Of a DNA stretch of 64,000 nt, positions 10,343-19,234 are shown one piece after another. Under the pieces are notes generated by a model. It searched no databases. It was given only the letters and a program-made list of their open reading frames with translations, and was not told the DNA's origin. This DNA is from CAVXYG01 sp963706835 (GTDB lineage Bacteria > Actinomycetota > Actinomycetes > S36-B12 > GCA-2699445). A program made the translations under genes and the position numbers. The DNA lies in assembly GCA_963706835.1 (NCBI GenBank), contig CAVPOB010000015.1:1-64000 (forward strand), written 5' to 3'. The number at the start of each line of letters is the position of its first letter. The first letter of the stretch is position 1.

Positions 10343-10370
10343 GCTGCCCCCCTTGCGGGGTAGTCGCAGC
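10343..10370 (-). terminator. Hairpin downstream of the anti-sigma gene
   Basis: Outer arms GCTGC/GCAGC and inner CCCC-TTGC-GGGG lie just after the stop at 10377 of the anti-sigma gene and before the hppA promoter region. Plausible terminator of the two-gene regulatory operon; no T-tract. Confidence 0.5.
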
Positions 10371-10376
10371 GGGTGT

Positions 10377-10763
10377 TCAATCCGCCGCGACGTCGTCCAG
10401 CGGCCAGACCAGCCGGATCCGCTGCTGGCCATCGGCGGCGGACATCCAGCTCTGGGGGACGACCGATTGGGTCAGCGCCACCGAGAGGCCGTCGTCATCA
10501 TCCGGTAGGTCTGGCGGCGAGAGATCCACGATCTCGACTTCGAACGACTCCGGGTCATCCCGCAGCGCGATCTCGACCTCATGGGAGATGCCAGCCCGGC
10601 CGTGCCGCAGCACCACCCGCGCCACTGCCTCCCCGACGGCGAGCCTGACGTCGTCGATGAGTTCCTCCGGCACCCGACCGCGCCGCGCGGCTGCCCCCGC
10701 GACCATCCGTGCCACACGGACGTGCTGGGTCTCCGGCGGGATCGCGATGGTGGCGGTGGGCAC
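10377..10763 (-). CDS. Anti-sigma regulatory factor (RsbW/SpoIIAB-like ATPase)
   Basis: 128-residue GHKL-type ATP-binding protein of the serine-protein-kinase anti-sigma family. LIDDVRLAVGEAVARVVL contains the helix bearing the conserved E-x-x-x-N/R region, and a later DLSPPDLPDDDDGLSVALT replaces the usual glycine-rich G1 box. The ATP lid is short. The neighbouring gene, one base away, encodes a STAS antagonist, so the pair forms a classical partner-switch module: this protein would sequester a sigma factor (not in the window) and phosphorylate the antagonist. The conserved Asn of the kinase site is not obvious, so kinase activity is uncertain. Confidence 0.8.
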   Translation of the reverse strand: MPTATIAIPPETQHVRVARMVAGAAARRGRVPEELIDDVRLAVGEAVARVVLRHGRAGISHEVEIALRDDPESFEVEIVDLSPPDLPDDDDGLSVALTQSVVPQSWMSAADGQQRIRLVWPLDDVAAD

Positions 10764-10764
10764 G

Positions 10765-11100
10765 TCAGCTCCCGGTTGCCTCGGCGCGCGTCTGGTACAG
10801 CGACAGCACGCCGTCCAGGCCCGTCACCCGGAAGACCTTCAAGACCTTCTCGGTGTTCGCCACGATGCGCAGCGACCCGTCGTGCTCGCGGGCCCATTTC
10901 AGTGCCTTGATCAGCAGGCCGAGCCCGGTGGAGTCCATGAACGTGACCTCGGTGAGGTCCACGACCAGGTCATGCTTGCCCTCGTCCACCAGATCGCCGA
11001 GCGACTCCTCCAGCACCGGGGCGGTATAGACATCGAGCTCACCGGTCACCGCGACAACCGCGTAGTCACCGTCCTGGGTGGTTGACACGCCGAAATCCAC
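10765..11100 (-). CDS. STAS-domain anti-sigma factor antagonist
   Basis: 111-residue SpoIIAA/RsbV-like protein. VDLTEVTFMDSTGLGLL holds the conserved DSTGL motif whose Ser is the phosphorylation switch. A GTG at 11100 is chosen as start because AGGAGG lies five bases upstream; an ATG at 11124 would add an unconserved, charged leader. It is followed one base later by the anti-sigma ATPase, indicating translational coupling. In the unphosphorylated state it should bind the ATPase and release a stress-type sigma factor. Confidence 0.88.
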   Translation of the reverse strand: MDFGVSTTQDGDYAVVAVTGELDVYTAPVLEESLGDLVDEGKHDLVVDLTEVTFMDSTGLGLLIKALKWAREHDGSLRIVANTEKVLKVFRVTGLDGVLSLYQTRAEATGS

Positions 11101-11236
11101 GCGCTCCTCCTCATGGCCGCGCATGCTGCGGCCCTATCTGGCCAACCTTGGCACATCCGACGACCTGACGCCGCGCCGAGTCGCCGTCGCAACCGCGCCG
11201 GTTGGGTTTGCCGCAGGCTGGAGGCACTATCGACGG

Positions 11237-13501
11237 GTGGAGTGGGATCCTGCTGCAGCGTGGGCCGGCGTCGCCCGCGAGGCCGGGCTTGCCGAGGACG
11301 CGCCCAGTCTGCACCTGTCACCACAGCCGCTGCGGTACGCCGATTGGCCCGACTGGGTGCCCTCGCGAGTCCGAGCGCAGCTGGGCGCATCGGGCATCGA
11401 CCGGCCGTACGCCCACCAGGTGAGCGCCGCGGAGACTGCTTGGCGGGGCGGAGATGTCGCGTTGGCGACCGGCACCGCGACAGGCAAGTCGCTGGCCTAC
11501 TTGCTGCCGATCCTTGCGGCGATCGGCGACGACGAGGCGATGCCGGCGACTGCCCTCTACCTGGCCCCGACGAAGGCCCTTGCCCACGACCAGTTGCGGC
11601 GGCTGGCCGGCATCGACCTGCCGGGGCTTCGCTGCGCGCCCTACGACGGCGACACGCCGCCCGAGGACCGCCGGTGGGCCCGGCGCCACGCGACGCTGGT
11701 GGTCTCCAACCCGGACATGCTGCACGCGGGCATCCTGCCGAACCACCCCGCCTGGCAATCGTTCCTGAAGCGGCTGCGGTTGGTGATCATCGACGAGTTC
11801 CACGTGTATCGGGGCCTCTTCGGCGCGCACCTCGCGGCCGTGCTGCGCAGGCTGCTGCGGATCACCGAGCACTACGGCGGGGCCCCGACCGTGATCGGAA
11901 CCTCGGCGACGGTCGACGATCCGGCGGCGACGCTGGCCACGCTGACGGGCAGACCGGCGGCGGCCGTTACCCAGGGCGCCGCACTGACCCGGGCCGAGAC
12001 CCGGCTCATGCTGGTGCCATCGGACGGCACCGGACTCATCACCCGCACGGCCGCACTGCTGGCGGCGCTGGTCGCCCGGGACGTGCGCACCCTGGCCTTC
12101 GTGCGGTCGCGACGGGGGGCCGAGGTGGTGGCAGCGATCGCGCAGGATCGGCTGGCGCCGCTTGGCCTGGCCGGACGCATCGCCCCGTACCGCTCGGGCT
12201 ACCTCCCGGAGGAGCGCCGGGCCCTGGAACGGGATCTGCGCGAGGGCACGACCGTAGGGATGGCGGCGACATCGGCGCTCGAGCTGGGCATCGATGTGAG
12301 CGGGCTGGATGCCGTGGTCGTGGCGGGTTGGCCCGGGACCCGGGCCGCACTTCGGCAGCGGCTGGGACGCGCCGGACGGTCCGGCCGCCCGGCGCTGGCG
12401 GTGTTCCTGGCCGATGACAACCCGCTCGACGCCCACCTGGTGCGGCACCCGAACCGCCTGGTCGAGGGCTTGGAGGGACTGGTCATCGACGCGGCCAACC
12501 CCTACGTGCTCGGCCCCCACCTGTGTGCGGCGGCCGCGGAGCTGCCGTTGACCGAGGACGAGACGCACCGGGTCTTCGGCGCCGCGGCGACCTCGCTGCT
12601 GCCCGCACTGGGAGAACGCGGCCTGCTCCGGCAGCGACCCAGCGGGTGGTACTGGACCAGGCCGGGTCGGGCTGCCGACCTGGCCGACCTCCGCGGGGCC
12701 AGCGGCGACCCGGTGGCAGTGGTGGAGTCGGACACGGGACGGCTGATCGGCACGGTCGACCGCGCCGGCGCGGACCGATCCGTGCACGCCGGCGCGGTGT
12801 ACGCCCACCGCGGCGAGGCCTACCTGATCGCCGAACTGGACCTGGACCGCGGCGTGGCGCACGCGTCTCCTACGAACGCCCCGTACTCGACGCATGCGCA
12901 GACCGTCCAGGACATCCGCCTGCTGCAGACACTGCGCAGCACGGCCTGGGGACCGGTGGGGCTGCACTATGGCGTGGTGGAGGTGACCGCTCAGGTGACC
13001 TCCTTCCTCAAGCGCCGCCTCGCCAACGGCGAGGTATTGGGCCAAGAACCGCTCACGCTGCCGCAGCGGACGCTGCGCACCAAGGCGGTCTGGTGGACCA
13101 TCCCGGACCCGGTGCTGGCCGATGCCGGCGTGGCCACGACGGCCCTGGCGGGGGCAGCCCACGCCGCGGAGCACGCGGCGATCGGCATGCTGCCCCTCTT
13201 CGCGCACTGCGACCGTTGGGATATCGGCGGCGTCTCTACGCCGCGGCACCCCGACACGGGCGTGTGCACCATCGTGGTGCACGACGGCTTGCCGGGCGGC
13301 GCGGGCTTCGCCGAACGGGGTTTCGCTGCGGCGACGCCGTGGTGGGCCGCGACGCTGCGAACGGTGTCCGAGTGCGTCTGTTCGGCCGGTTGCCCGGGAT
13401 GCGTCCAGTCCCCCAAGTGCGGCAACGGCAACGAGCCCCTCGACAAGGGGGCTGCCGTGGCGCTGCTGCAGGTCGTGGCCGCTCACGGTGGGGGCGGCTG
13501 A
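11237..13501 (+). CDS. MrfA/YprA-type DEAD/DEAH-box helicase with DUF1998 zinc domain
   Basis: 754-residue superfamily 2 helicase. Walker A is GTATGKSLAY, the DEAD-like box is IIDEFHVYRG, motif III is GTSATV, and motifs V/VI are ATSALELGIDVSGLD and QRLGRAGRSGRP. The C-terminus has four closely spaced cysteines (CSAGCPGCVQSPKC), the zinc cluster of MrfA, a helicase linked in Bacillus to mitomycin C lesion excision. I start it at GTG 11237, where CACTAT lies six bases upstream, compatible with a leaderless transcript; an open frame extends further upstream to 11078 without family similarity. It lies divergent from the STAS gene and converges on the Tad operon, as in the homologous Rv3649 region. 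Confidence 0.9.
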   Translation: MEWDPAAAWAGVAREAGLAEDAPSLHLSPQPLRYADWPDWVPSRVRAQLGASGIDRPYAHQVSAAETAWRGGDVALATGTATGKSLAYLLPILAAIGDDEAMPATALYLAPTKALAHDQLRRLAGIDLPGLRCAPYDGDTPPEDRRWARRHATLVVSNPDMLHAGILPNHPAWQSFLKRLRLVIIDEFHVYRGLFGAHLAAVLRRLLRITEHYGGAPTVIGTSATVDDPAATLATLTGRPAAAVTQGAALTRAETRLMLVPSDGTGLITRTAALLAALVARDVRTLAFVRSRRGAEVVAAIAQDRLAPLGLAGRIAPYRSGYLPEERRALERDLREGTTVGMAATSALELGIDVSGLDAVVVAGWPGTRAALRQRLGRAGRSGRPALAVFLADDNPLDAHLVRHPNRLVEGLEGLVIDAANPYVLGPHLCAAAAELPLTEDETHRVFGAAATSLLPALGERGLLRQRPSGWYWTRPGRAADLADLRGASGDPVAVVESDTGRLIGTVDRAGADRSVHAGAVYAHRGEAYLIAELDLDRGVAHASPTNAPYSTHAQTVQDIRLLQTLRSTAWGPVGLHYGVVEVTAQVTSFLKRRLANGEVLGQEPLTLPQRTLRTKAVWWTIPDPVLADAGVATTALAGAAHAAEHAAIGMLPLFAHCDRWDIGGVSTPRHPDTGVCTIVVHDGLPGGAGFAERGFAAATPWWAATLRTVSECVCSAGCPGCVQSPKCGNGNEPLDKGAAVALLQVVAAHGGGG

Positions 13502-13856
13502 GGCCGAGACCCGTCGGATCCCCGCACGAGCGACGGCAGTCGGCGCCGGCAGCGGCCACATCCGCGCCCAGCTGCGCACGCGAACATGCACGTCGGCGCC
13601 GCCGACATGGCACTGCACCAGCGTCGCGCTGTTCGCCGACGCGATCCGGCGCCCGGCCGAACAAGGATCACCGGCGAGGTCGATCAGCGCTCCCGCCGCA
13701 GCCAGGGCCGCGAGGTCTGCGGCGGCAGATGTGCGGAGCTGGAGCACTGCGACCCGTCCGATCTGACCCACCGCGATGACGCCGACCCCGACCACGGCGC
13801 ACAGCATCATCGCCGCAAGTGCGGCGGCACCGCGGTCCCGCACCGGCCGGTTCATC
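13502..13856 (-). CDS. TadG/TadE-like 'secretion neighbourhood' protein, 3' end unclear
   Basis: Small membrane-anchored protein of the Rv3654c type. RDRGAAALAAMMLCAVVG is the pilin-like N-terminal segment with one helix, followed by AAADLAALAAAGALIDLAG, typical of TadE/TadG-like minor pilins. ATG at 13856 overlaps the stop of the upstream tadE gene (TGATG), so it is translationally coupled. In this frame no stop occurs before the reading frame enters the convergent helicase gene; another frame stops at 13483. The normal family length (about 110-130 residues) would end near 13500, so I suspect one indel near 13520 and give an approximate end. Confidence 0.7.
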
Positions 13857-14244
13857 GCAGCCCCGGCTCGACGGCAGCGACCGCCACCGCCCGATGCTGC
13901 ACGGCAGCGGCCGAGAAACCGGGCAGCGGATGCGACCTCGTGCGCACCGTCGCCGTCACCGTGTCCGCCGTTCGGTTCACCACGACATCGGCGTCCGGCC
14001 AGCGGGCCGCGACCCGGTCCGTGGACTCCCCGCGGGCAGCCTGCAGCGCCGCCTCGCGGGCCGCGGCCACCGCAGCGATCTCGGTCGTGGCGACCCGCGC
14101 CGCCCCCAGGCAACCCAGGGCCACCGCCAGCAGCAGCGGGATGGCCAACGCTGCTTCCAGCAGCACCATCCCGGCATCGCGCGGGCCAGCGGGGAGCCGG
14201 GTAGTCCCGACCCCCCGCTGGCCCGACTCGGCGCGCTGCGTCAC
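13852..14244 (-). CDS. TadE-like minor pilin
   Basis: 130-residue protein. A GTG at 14244 overlaps the TGA of the preceding gene (GTGA). GMVLLEAALAIPLLLAVALG is a type IV pilin-like prepilin helix with the conserved Glu five residues into the helix, and a short beta-rich tail follows. It corresponds to Rv3655c in the mycobacterial cluster. Presumably a minor component of a Flp/Tad-type surface structure assembled by the ATPase and two TadB/C membrane proteins upstream. Confidence 0.82.
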   Translation of the reverse strand: MTQRAESGQRGVGTTRLPAGPRDAGMVLLEAALAIPLLLAVALGCLGAARVATTEIAAVAAAREAALQAARGESTDRVAARWPDADVVVNRTADTVTATVRTRSHPLPGFSAAAVQHRAVAVAAVEPGLR

Positions 14245-14423
14245 CCGAAGATCACGGAGAAGGCGCGCTCGATGATGCGCATCAGCATGTCGAACAGCCA
14301 CTCCGAGGTGAGCAGCTTGACCAACAACCCGCCGAGGCCGGCGACGGCGACCGTCCCCACCGCGTACTCGGCGGTCGAGAGGCCGTCGTCGTCGTGCCGC
14401 AGCTTCAGCAACGAGGTGCGCAT
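14241..14423 (-). CDS. DUF4244 Flp-like pilin
   Basis: 60-residue protein with a charged leader followed by DDDGLSTAEYAVGTVAVAGLG. The G-x-S/T-x-x-E-Y signature is the Flp prepilin cleavage region (cleavage after Gly, Glu at +5), and one hydrophobic helix follows. Probable major pilin of the Tad system. ATG at 14423 has GGGGGA upstream. Separated by 140 bases from the tadC-like gene, so pilin mRNA may have its own promoter or be processed to allow higher expression. Confidence 0.85.
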   Translation of the reverse strand: MRTSLLKLRHDDDGLSTAEYAVGTVAVAGLGGLLVKLLTSEWLFDMLMRIIERAFSVIFG

Positions 14424-14563
14424 AGGAGTTCCCCCTGGATTCACCCGGCTGAGCGGCCGGTCCGCATCGCCGCCCGGCGGCGACTCGGCAACCCTGCCCA
14501 AGCCCGACCGTCCCCGGGCAGGTCTCAGCCTCTGCTGTGGAGCCGGGTGGGTCGTCCACAGCG

Positions 14564-15289
14564 CTACGGCAGCCCGACCGATCCCAGGAGGCCGGCGACC
14601 AGCGGGGCCACACCGAGCAGGAGGAAGGCGGGCAGGTAGCACAGGGCCAGCGGGATGACGGAGCGCACGGCAGCGGCGCGAGCCTGCGCCGCCGCTTCGG
14701 CGTACCACACGTGCAGGGCATCGTCAGCCTGTCGGCCGAGCAGGTCGGCCAGCGGGGCACCAGTCGAGGCGGAGCGCACCAGGGCCGCGCCGAGACCCTG
14801 CCACCCCGCGCTGCCGGGTCTGGCCAGGACTGCGGCGATCTCCGGCGGCGGGGCACCGAGTTCGCTGGCACGGGCCGTGCGCCACAGCAGGCCGCGCGAC
14901 GGCTCGGGCACGGCGTCGGCGGTGATCCGCAGGCTTGCGGGAAGCGTTGCACCGGCGGCCAGGCAGGCTGCGAGCAGGCCGGCGACCAGCGGCAACTGCT
15001 GCTCGAGCTGCTCGCGCAGCCGCACCTGGCTGCCGCGGTCCAGCCGGGCGACCACCTCCGGCAGCAGCCACCACAGGGCCACGCCGGCGGACAGGCCGAT
15101 CCACGGGTTCCAGAGCACCGCGGCTGCCCCGGCAGCGACCACGCCGGCAGGTCTGGCCAGCAGCGCCGGCGGCAGCCGGGGCAGCCTGGGCATCGGTGCC
15201 GGGTTGCGTCGTCGCGGGGACGGACGGGCGTCGGCGTGCAGCAGCAGCGCCGCCGCCCCCCAGGCAGCGGCCGCCAGCCACCAACTCAT
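14564..15289 (-). CDS. TadC-like type II secretion F-domain protein
   Basis: 241-residue inner-membrane platform protein with hydrophobic segments at the N-terminus, middle and C-terminus (LALCYLPAFLLLGVAPLVAG). LEQQLPLVAGLLAACLAAGATLPASL is the T2SSF core helix pair. ATG at 15289 overlaps the stop of the tadB-like gene by four bases (ATGA). Together with the tadB-like protein it should form the rotating platform that receives force from the TadA ATPase. Confidence 0.85.
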   Translation of the reverse strand: MSWWLAAAAWGAAALLLHADARPSPRRRNPAPMPRLPRLPPALLARPAGVVAAGAAAVLWNPWIGLSAGVALWWLLPEVVARLDRGSQVRLREQLEQQLPLVAGLLAACLAAGATLPASLRITADAVPEPSRGLLWRTARASELGAPPPEIAAVLARPGSAGWQGLGAALVRSASTGAPLADLLGRQADDALHVWYAEAAAQARAAAVRSVIPLALCYLPAFLLLGVAPLVAGLLGSVGLP

Positions 15290-15969
15290 GGCCGGGGCAC
15301 CATCGGCCGCGGCTGGGCCCGCGCGACGATGCGACTCGACCACAGATACCCGGCGAGCTGCATCAGCAGACCGATGACCAGGCACGCCCGGCCCGGTGGG
15401 CTGCCGATCAGCCACACCAGGGGATCGGCTCCGAGCAGCTGGCCCAATCCGACGCCGATGACGGGAAGGGCCGCCAACGTTCGGGCGGTCGCACGCGGGG
15501 CAGCGGTCTCGGTCGCCAGGTCGGCGGTGACCCGCTGTTGGGCCCGGGCCAGCCCGGCGGCGCGCTCCAAGCCATCGGCGAGACCGGCGCCGCTATCGGC
15601 CGCCGCCGACCAGGATGCCGCCGCCGCTGCCAGGGCCGCTGAACGCGCAGCGCTCGCATCCCGGGCCAGCGCCGGGGCGATCGGTTCGCCGATGGCCGCT
15701 GCGGCTCTGGCGCGCGGGACCAGTGATGCCCCACCGGCCACCAGCAGGGCGCGATGCGGCGGTGTGCCGCACCGCAGCTCGGCCGCCACGGCCGTGCACA
15801 GCGACCCCGCGTCCTCGGCACTGTCGGTCCGCGACACCGCTCGCACGATCCGATCGGCGACCCTGCCCGCCAGCGATGGCCCGCGACGCCGCAAGCGGCG
15901 CATCGCCCTGCTGCGGCGGGTCGCCATCAGTGCCGCCGCGCACGCCAGGCTCAGCACCGCGGTCAGCAC
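15286..15969 (-). CDS. TadB-like type II secretion F-domain protein
   Basis: 227-residue platform protein. GTG at 15969 lies inside the end of the tadA-like gene. An N-terminal helix (LTAVLSLACAAALMATRR) is followed by an Ala-rich T2SSF helical domain and two C-terminal membrane helices ending at 15286. Member of the compact actinobacterial Tad cluster equivalent to Rv3654c-Rv3660c. Confidence 0.82.
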   Translation of the reverse strand: MLTAVLSLACAAALMATRRSRAMRRLRRRGPSLAGRVADRIVRAVSRTDSAEDAGSLCTAVAAELRCGTPPHRALLVAGGASLVPRARAAAAIGEPIAPALARDASAARSAALAAAAASWSAAADSGAGLADGLERAAGLARAQQRVTADLATETAAPRATARTLAALPVIGVGLGQLLGADPLVWLIGSPPGRACLVIGLLMQLAGYLWSSRIVARAQPRPMVPRP

Positions 15970-17120
15970 CGGTGCGCCGCCAGGCGAGCCACCAGATCCG
16001 ACCCCGGGTCGAGGATTCGCGGAGCATCGGCCTGGAATCGGATCACCTCCACGGCCGCGCTCAGCCCGTCGGTGCCGCGCCGGATCTCGGCGATGGAGGC
16101 AACACGGCGCTGACCGTCGCGACGGTGCAGGTGCACCACCGCATCCAGACCTGCCGCCAGTTGGGCATGGGCCGCGGGCCGCTGCAGGCCGGCCGCCAGC
16201 GCCAGCGCTTCGATGCGTGCCGGCACCAGTTCGGGGCCGCCTGCGTGGATCGTGCCCGCCCCGCCGTCGTGACCGGTGTTGAAGGCGGCCAGCAGCGCCA
16301 CGACCTCGGCGCCGCGGACCTCGCCCACGACGATCCGGTCCGGCCGCATCCGCAGCGCCTGCCGGACCAGGTCGCTGAGGCCGAGGGCGCCCCGCCCCTC
16401 GATGTTGGCGGTGCGGCCGTGCAGGGCGCACACGTGCGGGTGCTGCGGCCGCAATTCCGGCGCGTCCTCCAGCACGACGATGCGCTCGTGGGGCGCGACC
16501 AGTTCCAGCAGCACCGACAGCACGGTCGTCTTGCCGGTTCCCGTGCCCCCGCTGATGAGGAAGGTGGTCCGGGCGTCGATCAGTGCCTGCAGCCAGGTGG
16601 CGCCCTGCGTGCACAGGGATCCCCGTTCGACCAGGTCCTGCAGCGTGAACCGACCGCGTGGCGGCAGTCGCAGGCTGATGAGGGTGCCCGGCGCAGCGAC
16701 GCAGTCCAGTGCGGCATGCAGCCGGGTGCCGTCCGGCAGCCGGGCGTCGCAGAACGGCTGCGCGTCGTCCAGCCGCCGACCTGCAGCAGCGGCCAGCCGT
16801 TGCGCCAGGCGCCGCACTCCGGCGGCGTCGGCGAAGGGGTTCGGCACCTGCCGCAGTCCCGACCCGTCGTCGACCCAGACGCCGTCGGTGCCGTTGACCA
16901 GCACGTCCGTGCACTGTCGGGAGGCGAGCAGCTCCTGCAGTGGCCCGGCGCCGGTCAGTTCGGCACGCAGCACCTGCAGGACGTCGAGGATCTGAGACGC
17001 GCCGACGACGGTGTGTCGATCGCGCAGGGCCGCCATGACGGCCGGCGCTTCCGGCGCCTGGGCGTTGTCGACCAGCCAGCGCCGGACGTCGCCGACGAGA
17101 CTGTCCGGGGCTGTGGTCAT
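15963..17120 (-). CDS. TadA/CpaF-type secretion ATPase
   Basis: 385-residue hexameric traffic ATPase. Walker A is SGGTGTGKTTVLSVLLEL near residue 195, the Asp box is IVVLEDAPELRP, Walker B is MRPDRIVVGEVRGAEVVALL, and a His box GHDGGAGTIHAGG follows. The N-terminal domain (residues 1-150) contains the family's LVNGTDGVWVDDG segment. ATG at 17120 overlaps the stop of the ssd-like gene (ATGA). It powers assembly of the Flp/Tad pilus or secretion apparatus. All motifs are intact. Confidence 0.93.
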   Translation of the reverse strand: MTTAPDSLVGDVRRWLVDNAQAPEAPAVMAALRDRHTVVGASQILDVLQVLRAELTGAGPLQELLASRQCTDVLVNGTDGVWVDDGSGLRQVPNPFADAAGVRRLAQRLAAAAGRRLDDAQPFCDARLPDGTRLHAALDCVAAPGTLISLRLPPRGRFTLQDLVERGSLCTQGATWLQALIDARTTFLISGGTGTGKTTVLSVLLELVAPHERIVVLEDAPELRPQHPHVCALHGRTANIEGRGALGLSDLVRQALRMRPDRIVVGEVRGAEVVALLAAFNTGHDGGAGTIHAGGPELVPARIEALALAAGLQRPAAHAQLAAGLDAVVHLHRRDGQRRVASIAEIRRGTDGLSAAVEVIRFQADAPRILDPGSDLVARLAAHRC

Positions 17121-18178
17121 GCTGCGGCGGAACGGTCGGCGACGGCGGCCAGCAACTGCCTCGCGCAGCGTGCGACTGCAGACCGGCCGCGGCTGCCGGG
17201 GGGCCGGCCCTGATCCTCATCGTCGATGACGCCGGCATCGAAGCCCAGATGCACCACGCGGTGATCGGCGAACTCCCGTTCCCAGCTGCGCGGATCCGCC
17301 CGGCCACCCACGTCCCGGAGGACGATGACCGGCGTCTCGTCGAATGCCCCCGCCAGCGATTCCAGCCGGAACCGGGCGGCCAGGATGCCCCGCCAGGTGC
17401 CGGGGACGAGGAGGGCGGCCCGCGTGAGACGGGGCAGTTCCACCGACGCTGCGGCGTCGAGTCCGGCATCCAGGACGACGACATCGTGCTGGTGCCGGCC
17501 CGCGGCGACCACGGAACTGAGGGCGCTCTGCCACAGCGGCACCTGGCGCGCCCCGCCCCACCCCAGGCACCGGACGCCCTCCAGCACCGGCAGCGGCGCC
17601 AGTTCCTGCGGTGCCAAGTGGCCGCGATAGCCGGCGAATCGCGACCAATGGTCGGCCGCATCCGGCTCGCCGAGCAGCAGGTCCACGCCGGCAGGTCCCG
17701 GATGGGCATCGATCAGCAATGGGCGCAGGCCGGCCCGGGACGCCGTCACGGCCACCGCCGCCGCCAGGGTCGAGCAGCCGACCCCGCCGGCCGCGCTGTA
17801 GAGGGCGGTGACCACGCCGTTCGCAGTGTCGCCCGCCCGGGGCGTCCCCTGCAGCCAGTGCACCAACCAGGCCCCGCCGGAGGGCAGCCCGACGACCCCG
17901 GCCACCGGGAGTTCGCCCGCGGCCCGCCACAACTGGCCCTCCCGGCCGTCGAGCCCGACAAGCACCGCCTCTCGGCTGCGCGGCAGTCCCGTGCGATGCA
18001 TCCGCTCCAACGCATCCTCCCCGACCAGCAGTGCTGTGGCCTGCCCCCACTGATCAGGAGTCCCCGCGTCGCACACCTCCAGCCGCAACCCCGCAGCGGC
18101 GACCGCGTCGCCGGCCCGAGCCACCAGCTCGGGGTCCTGCGACAGCAGTGCAACCACCTGACCGCGTCCTTGCTCCAT
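17117..18178 (-). CDS. CpaE/Ssd-like MinD-family protein
   Basis: 353-residue protein with an N-terminal receiver-like region (residues 1-120) and a C-terminal MinD/ParA-like domain. The P-loop reads AAGGVGCSTLAAAVA: the deviant Walker A keeps GGVG but has Cys where the nucleotide-contacting Lys normally stands, as in many CpaE and mycobacterial Ssd (Rv3660c) proteins. LLIDAHPGPAGVDLLLG resembles the switch region. It heads the Tad operon and probably positions the ATPase at a pole or septum; ATP hydrolysis is doubtful. Confidence 0.82.
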   Translation of the reverse strand: MEQGRGQVVALLSQDPELVARAGDAVAAAGLRLEVCDAGTPDQWGQATALLVGEDALERMHRTGLPRSREAVLVGLDGREGQLWRAAGELPVAGVVGLPSGGAWLVHWLQGTPRAGDTANGVVTALYSAAGGVGCSTLAAAVAVTASRAGLRPLLIDAHPGPAGVDLLLGEPDAADHWSRFAGYRGHLAPQELAPLPVLEGVRCLGWGGARQVPLWQSALSSVVAAGRHQHDVVVLDAGLDAAASVELPRLTRAALLVPGTWRGILAARFRLESLAGAFDETPVIVLRDVGGRADPRSWEREFADHRVVHLGFDAGVIDDEDQGRPPGSRGRSAVARCARQLLAAVADRSAAA

Positions 18179-18360
18179 GCCGCCTCCTGAAGTCCTGTCA
18201 GGGCCATCGTGCTGCGGCCCTGCGAAGCCGGGCGCACGCTGCGGCCCGGGCTGTGGACGCGCCGCGGGTGTCGGCGATCTGGGGAAACCGGCTCATCGCA
18301 CTCCTGATTGCGATGCGCCCGGAAACCCCGCAGAGCGAGCCGTCAGCGGCGCCGGAGCCC

Positions 18361-18366
18361 TAGGCT
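18361..18366 (+). promoter_or_regulatory. TAGGCT -10 hexamer for a leaderless mRNA
   Basis: TAGGCT ends six bases before the GTG at 18373, which places transcription start at or next to the start codon. There is no ribosome-binding site. Same arrangement at three other genes in the window. Confidence 0.55.
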
Positions 18367-18372
18367 GGGCCC

Positions 18373-19224
18373 GTGGATGAACAGCCCGACCCTGGGGCCG
18401 CTGCAGACTCGCCGGACCCGGCAGCGATCGTGCCGCCCACCGCGCCATCGGCGGCCTTCTTCGACCTCGACAAGACGATCCTGGCGAAATCCAGCTCCCT
18501 GGCCTTCGCCAAGCCCTTCTACGAAGGCGGGCTGATCGAACGGGGCGATGTCGTCAAGAGCGCATACGCCCAGTTCGTGTACCTGGTCTCCGGCGCCTCC
18601 CACGATCAGATGGACCGGATGCGCGCCTACCTGTCGGCGCTGGCTTCCGGGTGGGAGGTCGACAAGGTGCGGCGCATCGTCGCCGAGACCATCGACGCCA
18701 TCGTCGATCCCATCGTGTACGAGGAAGCGATCACGCTCATCCGTGCCCATCAGCAGATGGGACGCGACGTCATCGTGATCTCCTCCTCCGGCAACGAAGT
18801 CGTCGAGCCCATCGGGGAGCGGCTCGGGGTGGATCTGGCGATCGGGACGCAAATGGCCGTCGAGGACGGCCGCTATACCGGGGAGATCCTCTACTACGCC
18901 TACGGCGAGGGGAAGGCCGAGGCGATGCTGGAACTGGCTCAGGAGCGGGGCTACGACCTGGCCCAGTCCTACGCCTATACCGATTCTGTGACCGATCTGC
19001 CGATGCTGGATACGGTCGGCCACCCGATCGCCACGAACCCGGAGGCCGAACTGCGCAGGGTTGCCCGGCAGCGGGGGTGGCCGATCCTGGAGTTCCGCAG
19101 GCCCGTGACCATGCAGACGCCGCTGGAGAGCCAGTCCACCCGCCGAGCCGCAGCGGCGGCGGTGGGCGGGGCAGTCGCCCTTGGGCTGGCCTGGTACGCC
19201 GGGCGACGCTCGGCTCAGGGGTAG
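18373..19224 (+). CDS. HAD-IB (SerB-like) phosphatase with C-terminal membrane helix
   Basis: 283-residue member of the HAD-IB phosphatase group, equivalent to Rv3661. Motif I is FFDLDKTIL, with Asp nucleophile and acid; motif II is VISSSGNEVV; motif III/IV is GEGKAEAM followed by YTDSVTDLPML. The C-terminus has a predicted membrane segment (AAAAAVGGAVALGLAWYAG) ending with RRS, so it is tail-anchored. GTG 18373 is taken as start because a TAGGCT -10 box sits six bases before it. Substrate is not determinable; SerB-like enzymes act on phosphoserine or lipid-linked phosphates, and membrane anchoring argues for a lipid-related substrate. Confidence 0.9.
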   Translation: MDEQPDPGAAADSPDPAAIVPPTAPSAAFFDLDKTILAKSSSLAFAKPFYEGGLIERGDVVKSAYAQFVYLVSGASHDQMDRMRAYLSALASGWEVDKVRRIVAETIDAIVDPIVYEEAITLIRAHQQMGRDVIVISSSGNEVVEPIGERLGVDLAIGTQMAVEDGRYTGEILYYAYGEGKAEAMLELAQERGYDLAQSYAYTDSVTDLPMLDTVGHPIATNPEAELRRVARQRGWPILEFRRPVTMQTPLESQSTRRAAAAAVGGAVALGLAWYAGRRSAQG

Positions 19225-19234
19225 TCGGCCAGCC

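Noticed and set aside
7715..10363. 882-codon open frame on the plus strand opposite hppA
   Set aside because: Antisense shadow of the conserved hppA gene. It is His/Asp/Arg-rich with no motif.
11318..14113. 931-codon minus-strand frame across the helicase
   Set aside because: Antisense of the helicase gene with no homology beyond the short TadG-like start.
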